A stretch of DNA of 64,000 bases from Lignipirellula cremea (GCF_007751035.1 NZ_CP036433.1:6987001-7051000), one strand, 5' to 3'. Shown: positions 34,975-44,211, numbered from the stretch's first letter. The notes: generated by a model not told the origin, from the sequence alone. Numbers and translations are program-made.

Positions 34975-37515
34975 TTACGGGAGATAACGGAATTCGGCCG
35001 ACAGGAATAAGCCCTGGCACAGCGCGGACCAGGCCTGGTCGTTTGCCGCGTTAGCGTCGCCCTGGGGCTGGAGTGCGGTCCGGGCCTGCTTGAGAAAGGT
35101 GATTGCACGTTCCGTTTCACGCGGTTCGGGCGAGCGATTCAAGGCGCGGCGATACGCGGCCTCGATGCGGCTGGCGTCGTCGGAGCCGGCGGCCTGGATG
35201 AGCCGGGCAAAATGCCCGGCCTGTTCGGCCACCAGCGGGCTGTTCATCAGGAACAGGTCCTGCGCGGGAACGGTCGTCACGCTGCGTTGCCCAACCACCA
35301 GACTGGGTTCGGCCACGTCGAAGACTTCGAGTTCTTCCGGCAGCCCGTTCCGCAGGATCGGCAGATAAATCGCTCGATGCAGGCTGGGCTGATGGATGAC
35401 GTCGGGCGTGAGCTTGTCCTGGATCAACTGGCCGTTGTACCGGCTGACGACCGATCCGGCCGGCCGGGATATATCCAGCTGACCGCTGACTGCCAGCATG
35501 CCATCGCGGATCGCTTCTGCTTCCAGCCGGCGACGCGTATGCCGCCAGAGAAAGACGTTGTCGGGATCGGTCTCATAGTTATGGCCGTCATAGGCGCCGC
35601 TCAGTTGATAGGTGCGGCTGAGCACGATCCGGCGGATCAGGCTTTTGATCGACCAGTCGTCCGCCATCAGTTGCGAGGCGAGCGCGTCGAGCAGTTCTGG
35701 ATGGCTGGGCAGCTCGCCGTTGACGCCAAAGTTGTCCGGCGTACGGACCAGCCCTTCTCCCAGCAGATGCAGCCAGATGCGGTTGGCCAGCACACGAGCC
35801 GTAAGCGGATTGCCGCGGTCGCCCAGCCACTGGGCCAGTTCCAGTCGGCCGCTGGCGTCTGTCGGCAGGACGGGCGTTTCCTGCAGGGCGACCGAAACGA
35901 ACCGACGCGGGATGACCGGCCCTTTGGGCGTTTCACCGCGAATATAAATGGGCGTTTCCAACACGCGGCCCAGCTCCCGGGCGCCCATTGCTTCGCCGGG
36001 CGGATCGACGGCCTTGTCGCGGAGCTGTTTCAGTTCGGCGGCGATTTGCCGGGACTGTTCCTGCAGCTGGGCCACCTTGCCATCGTTGGCGGCAGCCGGT
36101 TCGTCGGCGTTCTTGTTTTTGCGGCGGGCCCTGTTGGCGGCGGCCTTTTTGCCTGCGCCTTTTCTTTTCGGACCGACGCCCATTTTCTGCAGCTGGGCGT
36201 CGACTTTCTTCTGCCGCTCCAGTACCGCGTCGAGGGACGCTTGCCAGTCTTCATAGGCTTGGGAAACTGCCGGATCGCTGCTGGCCAGGGCGTGCAGATC
36301 GGTTGCCGGAGCGCCGTTCATGCCGCCGCTGCCGCCGCCGTAGAGCGTTTCTGTACTGGCGAACACGCCGGCCAGGCCGTAGTAGTCGGTGGTCGGAATC
36401 GGATCGAACTTGTGGTCATGGCAACGGGCGCAAGAGACGGTCAGCCCCAGCACGCCGCGGGTGACGACTTCGATCTGGTCGGCGACAATATCGGGCGAGA
36501 AGCCGCTGCCTTTGCCGATGACAGGCTTCGACCCCAGGGCAAGAAAGCCCGTGGCGACCAGGTTCCGGTTCCGCTCGACGGGCGAAGTCGCCGGCAGCAG
36601 ATCGCCCGCAATCTGTTCCAGCAGAAAGCGATCATACGGCGTATCGGCGTTGAAAGCATCAATCACATAGTCACGATATCGCCAGGCATGCGGGAAAGTG
36701 GCGTTCCGGCTGTTGCCGTTAGATTCGGCATAGCGGGCCACGTCCAGCCAGTGGCGTCCCCAGCGTTCGCCAAACTGGGGCGAGTCGAGCAGTTCGTCCA
36801 CCAATACCGCCACCGCTTTCTGGGCATCCTTCGCATGGGCTTGCTCAAAACTCGCTTGCTGTGCGGGCGAAGGCGGCAAGCCGATCAGATCCAGGTACAG
36901 CCGTCGCACCAGCACGCCAGGAGAGGCGTCGGCCACAGGCTGGAGCTTCTCGGCGTTCAGGCGAGCCAGGATAAACTGGTCGATGTCGGAACGCGGCCAG
37001 TCGCTGGCGACTTGCGGCGGGGTCGGCTGCTGGACAGGTTGAAAGCACCAGAACTGGCGGCCTTCGTCGAGGTCGATCACTCGCTGGGCGCCGGCGACCT
37101 GGGTTTCCTCCCGCGGGTCGGGAGCGCCCAGCTCGATCCATTTTTCAAACGCCCCGATCACGTCGTCCGGCAACTTCTGCTTGGGCGGCATCTCCAGGTC
37201 TTCATATCGCAAAGCCGACAGCAGCAAGCCTTTGCGGGTATTTCCCGGAACGATGGCAGCTCCCGATTCGCCGCCCTGGAGCAGACCTTCACGCGTATCC
37301 AGCCGCAATCCGGCTTTGAGCTTGCCGGCCTGTTCCGCCTCCGCCGAATGGCACTGGTAGCACTGGGCGACCAGGACGGGGCGGATCTGTTTTTCAAAAA
37401 GCTCCAGCCCGGCCGCATCGTCGGCGCAGGTCGCAGGAGCACCCTGGAGCGAGACCCAGGCGGCCGCGGCCAGCAAGGCGACAGGTTTCAGCCAGCAGAG
37501 AAGATGGTTCGGCAT
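34975..37515 (-). CDS. PSCyt1-DUF1549-DUF1553 cytochrome
   Basis: The 846-residue protein (start ATG 37515; a frame upstream to 37578 is possible) has a signal peptide and an N-terminal PSCyt1 domain with VAQCYQCHSAEAEQAGKLKAG, which contains the heme site CYQCH. DUF1549 follows (DIDQFILARLNAEKL, LYLDLIGLPPSPAQQ, HWLDVARYAESNGNSRN, CARCHDHKFDPIPTTDYYGL). A Lys/Ala-rich coiled linker (about 445-530) leads to DUF1553 (ELAQWLGDRGNPLTARVLANR). A role in the periplasm is likely; its reaction is unknown. Confidence 0.92.
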   Translation of the reverse strand: MPNHLLCWLKPVALLAAAAWVSLQGAPATCADDAAGLELFEKQIRPVLVAQCYQCHSAEAEQAGKLKAGLRLDTREGLLQGGESGAAIVPGNTRKGLLLSALRYEDLEMPPKQKLPDDVIGAFEKWIELGAPDPREETQVAGAQRVIDLDEGRQFWCFQPVQQPTPPQVASDWPRSDIDQFILARLNAEKLQPVADASPGVLVRRLYLDLIGLPPSPAQQASFEQAHAKDAQKAVAVLVDELLDSPQFGERWGRHWLDVARYAESNGNSRNATFPHAWRYRDYVIDAFNADTPYDRFLLEQIAGDLLPATSPVERNRNLVATGFLALGSKPVIGKGSGFSPDIVADQIEVVTRGVLGLTVSCARCHDHKFDPIPTTDYYGLAGVFASTETLYGGGSGGMNGAPATDLHALASSDPAVSQAYEDWQASLDAVLERQKKVDAQLQKMGVGPKRKGAGKKAAANRARRKNKNADEPAAANDGKVAQLQEQSRQIAAELKQLRDKAVDPPGEAMGARELGRVLETPIYIRGETPKGPVIPRRFVSVALQETPVLPTDASGRLELAQWLGDRGNPLTARVLANRIWLHLLGEGLVRTPDNFGVNGELPSHPELLDALASQLMADDWSIKSLIRRIVLSRTYQLSGAYDGHNYETDPDNVFLWRHTRRRLEAEAIRDGMLAVSGQLDISRPAGSVVSRYNGQLIQDKLTPDVIHQPSLHRAIYLPILRNGLPEELEVFDVAEPSLVVGQRSVTTVPAQDLFLMNSPLVAEQAGHFARLIQAAGSDDASRIEAAYRRALNRSPEPRETERAITFLKQARTALQPQGDANAANDQAWSALCQGLFLSAEFRYLP

Positions 37516-37901
37516 GGGCTCATTTCGGACGAAAAGGCAAAAGAGAAGGAGCCGACGAATCGCGCAATTCCGGCGCAAAGATCAATGGTATTGGATAGAT
37601 GCGCGAGCCAATCCGTTTATTGGCATTTTAACGAAATTTCTGCCGAAATACCTCTGCCGGGTACATCGATCACCCCTCGAGATCGTGTCTGCAGTAACCC
37701 CAGGAACCGACCCCACGATGCGTCTCGCCGTCGCTGCGGGAAAATTCCCCGTTCGCCAGCCAGAAAACAGTAACAAACGGCTCTGCTCTTCCGCTTCACA
37801 TTCACAGGGCAAGCCTGCGACTACGGCCGGCTGCCTGGTTATGCCCGCCTTTTGTGGCGAACACCCGACTCGATCCTGCACCTTTGGAAGAAAGCGAACC
37901 G
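37516..37901. other. Divergent intergenic region
   Basis: This 386-bp interval separates the leftward cytochrome gene from a rightward hypothetical gene. No gene is supported; it presumably holds both promoters. Confidence 0.4.
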
Positions 37902-38186
37902 ATGACGTCTCCTGAAAATCCCCTGGCAACCACCACCGCGGCTACCAGCGCAACAACAGGCGTCGACTGGGAAGAGGTTTTTCGCGACAGTCGCCAGGAT
38001 TTGTGCGATGCGAATCGCTGGCAGGCGGCGGCCGAACAACTACCGTCCGACTTTCCGCAGCGTGACCTGCGGATCCAGGCGGCCCGTCGCTGGCGCCAGC
38101 TGGCGGTCAGGGCATATCAAACGGCCGAAGCGGCATTCTTTGGCGATATCCGCAACTCGCTTGCCTGCGTGCGTTCGCCTTTTTAG
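37902..38186 (+). CDS. Hypothetical protein at the edge of the integron
   Basis: From ATG 37902 (GGAAGAAAG upstream) the 94-residue product has a Thr/Ala-rich start, then VDWEEVFRDSRQDLCDANRW and an Arg-rich helical middle (RIQAARRWRQLAVRAYQTAE). The last residues (RNSLACVRSPF) end at a stop that directly touches the first attC of the array. The C-terminus may have been cut when the array moved in, but this cannot be shown from one copy. Confidence 0.6.
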   Translation: MTSPENPLATTTAATSATTGVDWEEVFRDSRQDLCDANRWQAAAEQLPSDFPQRDLRIQAARRWRQLAVRAYQTAEAAFFGDIRNSLACVRSPF

Positions 38187-38278
38187 AGGAAACAGGGCTA
38201 ACCGGGCCGGAGTTGGGAGTTGCTGAGCGGAGCGAAAGCTCGGGGTTGTTCCGGCCCTATTTGATCCGTTTGTTATGG
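38187..38278 (-). other. attC site 13 (last in array)
   Basis: AAC core at about 38191-38193, GTT core at 38272-38274, and a stem of GGGCCGGA at 38205-38212 with TCCGGCCC at 38250-38257. It belongs to the Imm1-like cassette to its right, from which it is separated by an IS91-like remnant. Confidence 0.75.
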
Positions 38279-38280
38279 GG

Positions 38281-38759
38281 GTTGCTGGGAAGGTTTTCGC
38301 TCTTGGTCGGGAATGAGTTTATTATCGCCGAAGCCCGACTTCGCCTGCAGCAAGTGCGGCGGGCCTTTGATACGTATCCGTTTCGAGCCGCATTCGACGA
38401 CACCTGTTGATGATTCAAAAGTCGCGGCAGCGACCGCGCCCCCACTGCGCGCCGACGTTCGATTTGGACGTCGAAAACGATCGATACCCGGAGAAACGGA
38501 CAAGCGTCATGCAACGCCTCTCCCTCAAACGCCCCGCTGGCCGCCGTCAAACGAAGGCGATTCCGCAGCAAGCCACTACGACCGAGTTCCACCTCGGAAG
38601 CGTTTCCCTAAGGCCCTGCCCGGCCACCCGCCGAGCCGGGCTTCTCGAACAAACGACTTGACCTCGGCTCCCCCAACGGCAATTCGGTTCCGCCCTCACG
38701 CGCAACAACAACTCGCAGCGGGAAATCTCCGCACCGGCCCGCGAGGACAAATCCTAATT
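38281..38759 (+). mobile_element. IS91-like element, right-end remnant
   Basis: The last 430 bp match the 3' end of the full copies (end of the HUH transposase from GCCCGACTTCGCCTGCAG, then the non-coding tail to AATCCTAATT). The first 50 bp are diverged but alignable. The right end is intact and abuts GTT at 38760. The 5' part of the element is lost. Confidence 0.8.
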
Positions 38760-38778
38760 GTTCTGCCGCACTTCTGAT

Positions 38779-39186
38779 TCACAACTCGAACCAGCGGAAC
38801 GATTGAGGGAGTGACGGATTCTGCATGAATTCACTCGCCACGGCAAATGCGGTCTCAGTGTCGAACACAAACTCGTTGGGCGCGTCCTCGCCCGTCCATG
38901 GATCACACCCGTCGAATACGGAATTTGTCACTCCGTTAGGGTCGAGGTTGTAGCCGCCACAGCATCGAAATCCGGGATGCCCTTCGTCGGGAAAGTAAGT
39001 TGCGCACGCGGACGCGTTGTACAGACGAATATTGAGAGCCGGGTACGCTGGGGCCTCGGCTGCGGACGTAGCGGCATGGGCTAGCCAGAATTCAGCACCA
39101 CCGCGAACGTCGCGAGTTTGCAGGACGGAACGCAGTTGCTCCTCATCAAGGACGGTCCATTCTGTTCTGACCATTGTCACCAACAT
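38779..39186 (-). CDS. Imm1-like immunity protein (cassette gene)
   Basis: The 135-residue protein has features of the Imm1 immunity family: FWLAHAATSAAEAPAYPALN, then YFPDEGHPGFRCCGG, a DGCDPWTGEDAPNEFVFD segment and the C-terminal SLPQSFRWFEL. Imm1 proteins neutralise toxins of polymorphic toxin systems. No cognate toxin is next to it, which fits an orphan immunity cassette. The gene reads away from intI and its stop lies just upstream of the attC GTT core. An ATG at 39174 is an alternative start. Confidence 0.72.
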   Translation of the reverse strand: MLVTMVRTEWTVLDEEQLRSVLQTRDVRGGAEFWLAHAATSAAEAPAYPALNIRLYNASACATYFPDEGHPGFRCCGGYNLDPNGVTNSVFDGCDPWTGEDAPNEFVFDTETAFAVASEFMQNPSLPQSFRWFEL

Positions 39187-39214
39187 GCTGAGTCGTGTCC
39201 CCGTAGCTGTTGCG

Positions 39215-39301
39215 GCCGAACGCTACCGTTCACCGGGCCGCGGCAAACGATATTGACTTCAGGACCGGCGCGGCCCGCGGCTCCGTGTGCAACGGATTGT
39301 T
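39215..39301 (-). other. attC site 12, split by IS91-like copy 1
   Basis: AAC core at 39219-39221 and GTT at 39299-39301; the stem pairs CACCGGGCCGCGG with CCGCGGCTCCGTG, leaving one unpaired base opposite the GGGCC run. The element begins at the GTT core. Confidence 0.85.
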
Positions 39302-39404
39302 CAAGGAAGCCGCTGCGCGGCAGGTTTTGATTTTACCCCTTCGCTGTAGTTGTACGCCATCCTTGGAAGGACGTTTTTCTTTGCGTTTTTCCAGGAGGTT
39401 GATC

Positions 39405-40295
39405 ATGAGCGAATTGCGACGGCGGATGACGGAAGACCTGCAGCTGCGGGGCTTGAGCGAACGCACCCAGGAGGCGTATCTGCGGGCGGTGCGGAAGTTG
39501 GCCGAACACTTTCGCACGCCGCCGGATCGGCTGAGCGAGGAGCAGGTGCGGCAGTATTTGCTGTATCTCAAGAATGACTGCGGTTTTGCTCCCGGCTCGA
39601 TGCGTGTGGCTGTCAATGGCGTGAAGTTCTTTTATCACTATACCGCGCCGCGCGCTTGGGCCACGCTGTGCAACATTCGCATCCCGCCGCAGAAGACGTT
39701 GCCCGACGTGCTGTCGCGGCCGGAGGTGCGGCAGTTGCTCGCCGCCGTGCGGACCCGCCACAACCGGGCCTACTTGTGGACGGTGTACGCTTGCGGCTTG
39801 CGGCTCAACGAAGGGCTGCATCTGCAGGTCGCCGATCTCGACAGCCAGCGGATGATGCTGCATGTGCATCGCGGCAAAGGCGCCAAGGATCGCTTTATTC
39901 TCCTGCCGCAAGAACTGCTGGCGATGCTGCGCCGTTACTGGCTCGAACATCGTAACCCGCGCTGGTTGTTTCCCGCTTTGGGACGCGGCCGCAACCAAGG
40001 CGGCGTCGCCGACAAGCCGATGGCCGAAGCCAGCGTGCAGGGCGCCTGGAAGCGGGTCGTCGATCAGTCAGGGCTGGCCAAGTCGGTGTCGATTCATACG
40101 CTGCGGCACAGCTACGCCTCGCACCTGATCGAAGCCGGCGTCGGGCTGCGACGCGTGCAGCAGCTGCTGGGCCATAGTTCGTTGCAGACCACCGCGCGGT
40201 ACTTGCACGTCACCGAGCCCGGCGGCGAACATACGCGCCAGATCATCGATCAGCTGATGCAGGGCGTCGGCGCCGCCTTGGATGCGGGAGCGTAG
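39405..40295 (+). CDS. Tyrosine recombinase of IS91-like element, copy 1
   Basis: The 296-residue protein is a phage-type integrase. The N-terminal SAM-like core-binding domain (SERTQEAYLRAVRKLAEHF) is followed by the catalytic domain. Visible catalytic residues are Arg in YACGLRLNEGLHLQ, Lys in RGKGAKDRF, His-x-x-Arg in HTLRHSYASHLIEAG, the second His in QQLLGHSSLQTTARYLH, and the Tyr in RYLHV. It starts at ATG 39405 with an excellent AGGAGG ribosome site. It is followed within 5 nt by the transposase gene, so the two are co-expressed. A role in resolution or integration of the element is an inference. Confidence 0.9.
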   Translation: MSELRRRMTEDLQLRGLSERTQEAYLRAVRKLAEHFRTPPDRLSEEQVRQYLLYLKNDCGFAPGSMRVAVNGVKFFYHYTAPRAWATLCNIRIPPQKTLPDVLSRPEVRQLLAAVRTRHNRAYLWTVYACGLRLNEGLHLQVADLDSQRMMLHVHRGKGAKDRFILLPQELLAMLRRYWLEHRNPRWLFPALGRGRNQGGVADKPMAEASVQGAWKRVVDQSGLAKSVSIHTLRHSYASHLIEAGVGLRRVQQLLGHSSLQTTARYLHVTEPGGEHTRQIIDQLMQGVGAALDAGA

Positions 40296-40299
40296 GTCG

Positions 40300-41409
40300 A
40301 TGCTGACGGTCGCCGATGTTCTTCGTCGGCACGGTCCCGCCTACCTGGACCGCCACGCGACGACGATGCCTGTCGAACAGAAACGCGTGCTGCGCTGCAT
40401 CATGGCTTGCCGCACCGGCGAGTTGGGGACCGTGCATTACGCCTGCCGCCAGTGCGGGCAGGCGCATGTGATGGGTCGCTCGTGCGGCAACCGCCATTGC
40501 CCCAGCTGTCAAAGCGAGAAGGGCGGCGTCTGGTGCGAACGACAGCTCGCCAGGCTGCTGCCGTGCCATTACTTCTTGTTGACGTTCACGGTTCCCCAGG
40601 CGTTCCGCGAGTTCGCTCGGCGACACCCGCGCGCCGCGTACGCCGCCATGTTCCGCGCTTCGAGTGACGCCCTCAAGACGTTGGCCGCCGACCCGAAACG
40701 GTTAGGCGTCACGACGCTGGGCTTCTTCGGAGCGTTGCACACCTGGGGCCGCGACTTGAACTATCATCCGCACCTGCATTACGTCGTTCCCGGCGGAGGG
40801 CTGGACGCGGAAGGCCAATGGCGGCAGACGCCGACCAACTTCTTTCTGCCGTGTCAACCTCTGTCACTCCTGTACCGCGGGAAGCTGCGTGCGGCGCTTG
40901 ACGCAGAGGGCTTGCTGGACGAGGTCGACGACTCGGTCTGGAGCGAGTCCTGGGTGGTCGATTGCCAGGCGGTCGGCGACGGCGCGGCGGCGGTCAAGTA
41001 TCTGGCGCCGTACGTGTTTCGCGTCGCCCTGTCCGACAAGCGGATCGTGGCCTGCGACGAACAATCGGTGACGTTCCGCTATCGCCGCAGCGGTTCGCAG
41101 CGATGGCGCACGATGCGGCTGGACGCAGACGAGTTCGTGCGGCGATTTCTGCAGCACGTCCTGCCGCGAGGGCTGCAAAAGGTTCGTCATTATGGGTTCC
41201 TCAGTCCTCGCGCGGGGCAATCGATCGAATCGCTGAAGTGGCTGGTGGCGGCCGCCTTGGGCTTGCTGTTCTGGCTGGCCTGGACGGAAACGATCATCGC
41301 GCCGCCGACGCCCGACTTCGCCTGCAGCGAGTGCGGCGGGCCTTTGATGCGTATCCGTTTCGAGCCGCCTCCGCCGCCGAGGCCCATCCCCACTTCTCAA
41401 CCGCCCTAG
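40300..41409 (+). CDS. IS91-family HUH transposase, copy 1
   Basis: The 369-residue protein has an N-terminal zinc-binding motif (CRQCGQAHVMGRSCGNRHC). It has the HUH motif in NYHPHLHYVVPGGG, and the tyrosine region KYLAPYVFRVALS. IS91 transposases nick single-stranded DNA at oriIS and move by rolling-circle transfer. The C-terminus has a Cys motif (CSECGG) and a Pro-rich tail. I chose ATG 40300, just after the recombinase stop; an in-frame ATG at 40282 would overlap that gene by 14 nt. Confidence 0.9.
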   Translation: MLTVADVLRRHGPAYLDRHATTMPVEQKRVLRCIMACRTGELGTVHYACRQCGQAHVMGRSCGNRHCPSCQSEKGGVWCERQLARLLPCHYFLLTFTVPQAFREFARRHPRAAYAAMFRASSDALKTLAADPKRLGVTTLGFFGALHTWGRDLNYHPHLHYVVPGGGLDAEGQWRQTPTNFFLPCQPLSLLYRGKLRAALDAEGLLDEVDDSVWSESWVVDCQAVGDGAAAVKYLAPYVFRVALSDKRIVACDEQSVTFRYRRSGSQRWRTMRLDADEFVRRFLQHVLPRGLQKVRHYGFLSPRAGQSIESLKWLVAAALGLLFWLAWTETIIAPPTPDFACSECGGPLMRIRFEPPPPPRPIPTSQPP

Positions 41410-41842
41410 CGAGCCGGGCCTGCCGATGCACGATCGACGACACGTGTTGATGATTCAAAAGTCGCGGCAGCGACCGCGCTCCCACTGCGCGCCGACGTTC
41501 GATTTGGGCGTCGAAAACGATCGATACCCGGCGAAACGGACAATCGTGATACAACACCTCTCCCTCAAACGCCCCGCTGGCGGTCGTCAAACGAAGGCGA
41601 TTCCGCAGCAAGCCACTACGACCGAGTTCCGCCTCGGAAGCGTTTCCCTAAGGCCCTGCCCGGCCACCCGCCGCGCCGGGCTTCTCGAACAAACGACTTG
41701 ACCTCGGCTCCTCGAACGTCAATTCGATCCCGCCCACACGCGCAGCAACAACTCGCAGCGGGAAATCTCCGCACCGGCCCGCGAGGACAAATCCTAATTG
41801 TTATGCCGTTTTCGAGCGGGTGTCTTTCGTAAACGGATTGTA

Positions 41843-42322
41843 TCATCGTTTACGCTTCAAACCAGTGGCAGTTGGTGCCATACCGTAACGGATGGCGTTG
41901 ATTCGCATTGAATCTAAAGCGTAGTGGGCGGCATTGGCAAACGTCTGCTGAATGAATGCGTCAATCGAGGATGCAGACTTCTCGACGCTGCCATCTTCGT
42001 GAAACCAGAATGAGACAGCAACATTTTTCGCGCGCGACTTCGTGTTGATGAAGTAGAAATTGCCGCCAACATCACCCCCAATTACTACGTAGTCGGGGGA
42101 CCATTTCTTAAATTCAGCTTCGGAGAAATCAGTCCGCCTAAAGCATTCAGTTTGCTCGATGATTTCATTTGCATCATTGTAGATCCGCTTTGCCCAGTCG
42201 TTAACTTCGATCGTCATGAGTGCTGCGAGATGTTCCGGGTAGCCGAGAAGAAGCGCGAAATACGCGTCGGGGAGTTCTACATCGAGCTTCCGCTCAATTT
42301 TCTCAATCTCTCGCAGCTTCAT
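41843..42322 (-). CDS. SMI1/KNR4 (SUKH) family protein (cassette gene)
   Basis: The 159-residue protein shows the SMI1/KNR4 fold pattern: IEKIERKLDVELPDAYFALLLGYP at the N-terminus, then a GGDVGGNFYFINTKS segment and a C-terminal helix. SUKH proteins are commonly immunity proteins against polymorphic toxins, so this is a second orphan immunity candidate in the array. The gene lies between IS91-like copy 1 and attC 11, in cassette orientation. Confidence 0.8.
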   Translation of the reverse strand: MKLREIEKIERKLDVELPDAYFALLLGYPEHLAALMTIEVNDWAKRIYNDANEIIEQTECFRRTDFSEAEFKKWSPDYVVIGGDVGGNFYFINTKSRAKNVAVSFWFHEDGSVEKSASSIDAFIQQTFANAAHYALDSMRINAIRYGMAPTATGLKRKR

Positions 42323-42334
42323 TTTGACTGTACG

Positions 42335-42420
42335 GCATAACGTCTAAAATCACCGGGTTGCCGCCAGCGACATTGATTCTAGATTCCGCCCGGCCGGCAA
42401 CTCCGGTGCATTTTTTTGTT
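42335..42420 (-). other. attC site 11, next to an IS91-like remnant
   Basis: AAC core at 42339-42341, GTT at 42418-42420. The stem pairs CACCGGGTTGCCG with CGGCAACTCCGGTG, leaving one unpaired base. The remnant follows GTT directly. Confidence 0.82.
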
Positions 42421-42533
42421 GAACAAACGACTTGACCTCGGCTCCCCCAACGGCAATTCGGTTCCGCCCTCACGCTCAACAACAACTCGCAGCGGGAAAT
42501 CTCCGCACCGGCCCGCGAGGACAAATCCTAATT
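42421..42533 (+). mobile_element. IS91-like element, 113-bp right-end remnant
   Basis: Only the last 113 bp of the element remain (from GAACAAACGACTTGACC to CCTAATT). It lies between a GTT at 42418 and another at 42534. The remnant keeps the right-end hairpin. It shows that the attC 11 core had also been used as a target. Confidence 0.8.
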
Positions 42534-42534
42534 G

Positions 42535-43101
42535 TTATGTGCCTGTTTCGAGCAAGCGCGTCTTCAGAGCCTGTAGCTGCCATTGCATTTCTTTGTCCGA
42601 TTCTTCGGAGCCCACCAGTTCATCGAGGTCATTGCAATCGGATTCTTCAGGCGTGTCTGCTGAATCTGCAGCGTGCAATTCGCCATCAAATGCAGCTCGG
42701 GCAGCCGCGTAGATAACGTCTTCGTGATAGACCTTGGAATCTGGCATCGTAAGTTCGAGCGAATTTGCAATTGCTTCCAGTGTTTCGGCGAGATGCTGTA
42801 CGATTTCTCCATTCGATTCGCAGTATGAATTTGCGATGCTTCGTGGGACAGCAATCGCATCAGTGATTGCTGCAACATCAGCGGCACCGTCAAGGAATTG
42901 CCGGCCGCAATTAAGTGCGCTGGTCAGTTGAGCCATCTCTGAGTCGGTCAAGTGACGTTGGGCGAGTGGAAAAAGATGCTGCGCACAGTCAATCACCCAG
43001 AGGCAATAGCCGCGACGGTCGAGTTCAGCGTATTCGTAGCCTAGATCACAGAGGTCAGGATCGGTGGCGATGGCAGCGAGAATGTCTTTTTGCGTGGGCA
43101 T
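42535..43101 (-). CDS. Hypothetical protein (cassette gene)
   Basis: The 188-residue acidic protein starts PTQKDILAAIATDPDLCDLG and ends with a TAA that forms part of the attC core (GTTA on the plus strand). No signal peptide, membrane helix or known motif is seen. Orientation and position make it a cassette gene. Confidence 0.6.
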   Translation of the reverse strand: MPTQKDILAAIATDPDLCDLGYEYAELDRRGYCLWVIDCAQHLFPLAQRHLTDSEMAQLTSALNCGRQFLDGAADVAAITDAIAVPRSIANSYCESNGEIVQHLAETLEAIANSLELTMPDSKVYHEDVIYAAARAAFDGELHAADSADTPEESDCNDLDELVGSEESDKEMQWQLQALKTRLLETGT

Positions 43102-43123
43102 GAGTGTGGCACCAGTCTTGGCA

Positions 43124-43213
43124 CATAACGACGAGGATAACCGGGCCGGGGGTTGGTGTTGCTGAGCGGAGCGAACGCCCGGGATTGTGCCGGCTCCGGT
43201 TGATCCGTTGGTT
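43124..43213 (-). other. attC site 10, split by IS91-like copy 2
   Basis: AAC core at about 43127-43129 and GTT at 43211-43213; the stem pairs AACCGGGCCGG with CCGGCTCCGGTT with one unpaired base. The element begins at GTT. The same site type occurs at 52329 and 59512. Confidence 0.85.
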
Positions 43214-43316
43214 CAAGGAAGCCGCTGCGCGGCAGGTTTTGATTTTACCCCTTCGCTGTGGTTGTACGCCATCCTTGGAATGACGTTTTTCTTTGCGTTT
43301 TTCCAGGAGGTTGATC

Positions 43317-44207
43317 ATGAGCGAGTTGCGACGGCGGATGACGGAGGACCTGCAGCTGCGGGGCTTGAGCGAACGCACCCAGGAGGCGTATCTGCGGGCG
43401 GTGCGGAAGTTGGCCGAACACTTTCGCACGCCGCCGGATCGGCTGAGCGAGGAGCAGGTGCGGCAGTATTTGCTGTATCTCAAGAATGACTGCGGTTTTG
43501 CTCCCGGCTCGATGCGTGTGGCTGTCAATGGCGTGAAGTTCTTTTATCACTATACCGCGCCGCGCGCTTGGGCCACGCTGTGCAACATTCGCATCCCGCC
43601 GCAGAAGACGTTGCCCGACGTGCTGTCGCGGCCGGAGGTGCGGCAGTTGCTCGCCGCCGTGCGGACCCGCCACAACCGGGCCTACTTGTGGACGGTGTAC
43701 GCTTGCGGCTTGCGGCTCAACGAAGGGCTGCATCTGCAGGTCGCCGATCTCGACAGCCAGCGGATGATGCTGCATGTGCATCGCGGCAAAGGCGCCAAGG
43801 ATCGCTTTATTCTCCTGCCGCAAGAACTGCTGGCGATGCTGCGCCGTTACTGGCTCGAACATCGTAACCCGCGCTGGTTGTTTCCCGCTTTGGGACGCGG
43901 CCGCAACCAAGGCGGCGTCGCCGACAAGCCGATGGCCGAAGCCAGCGTGCAGGGCGCCTGGAAGCGGGTCGTCGATCAGTCAGGGCTGGCCAAGTCGGTG
44001 TCGATTCATACGCTGCGGCACAGCTACGCCTCGCACCTGATCGAAGCCGGCGTCGGGCTGCGACGCGTGCAGCAGCTGCTGGGCCATAGTTCGTTGCAGA
44101 CCACCGCGCGGTACTTGCACGTCACCGAGCCCGGCGGCGAACATACGCGCCAGATCATCGATCAGCTGATGCAGGGCGTCGGCGCCGCCTTGGATGCGGG
44201 AGCGTAG
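43317..44207 (+). CDS. Tyrosine recombinase of IS91-like element, copy 2
   Basis: The 296-residue product has the same catalytic residues as copy 1 and no change in the active-site motifs (LRLNEGLH, GKGAKDRF, HTLRHSY, GHSSLQTTARYLH). The AGGAGG ribosome site and 4-nt gap to the transposase gene are conserved. Confidence 0.9.
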   Translation: MSELRRRMTEDLQLRGLSERTQEAYLRAVRKLAEHFRTPPDRLSEEQVRQYLLYLKNDCGFAPGSMRVAVNGVKFFYHYTAPRAWATLCNIRIPPQKTLPDVLSRPEVRQLLAAVRTRHNRAYLWTVYACGLRLNEGLHLQVADLDSQRMMLHVHRGKGAKDRFILLPQELLAMLRRYWLEHRNPRWLFPALGRGRNQGGVADKPMAEASVQGAWKRVVDQSGLAKSVSIHTLRHSYASHLIEAGVGLRRVQQLLGHSSLQTTARYLHVTEPGGEHTRQIIDQLMQGVGAALDAGA

Positions 44208-44211
44208 GTCG

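Larger units (their letters stand above)
39299..41799 (+). mobile_element. IS91-like element, copy 1
   Basis: The 2.5-kb element starts GTTCAAGGAAGCCGC and ends AATCCTAATT next to GTT at 41800. The left end carries a hairpin (GCCGC-TGC-GCGGC) and the right end a hairpin (GCGGG...CCCGC) about 15 nt from the tip, as expected for the terIS and oriIS ends of rolling-circle IS91 elements. It encodes a tyrosine recombinase and an HUH transposase in tandem. No target duplication is seen, as is usual for the family. It sits in attC 12 between the core GTT and the SMI1 cassette body. Confidence 0.85.

Noticed and set aside
35212-37773. An 853-codon plus-strand frame opposite the cytochrome gene
   Set aside because: The minus-strand gene has the CxxCH motif and both DUF domains; the plus frame has none.
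39333-39998. A 221-codon frame on the minus strand inside each tyrosine recombinase gene (also at 43245, 48661 and 59632)
   Set aside because: It is the antisense of a strongly supported recombinase in GC-rich DNA, with no ribosome site and no known domain. It recurs only because the element recurs.
39299-41799. The IS91-like elements as true gene cassettes bounded by GTT
   Set aside because: They lie at the GTT (R'') core, between the cassette gene and its attC, not at the AAC boundary where cassette recombination occurs. Flank rejoining fits insertion.
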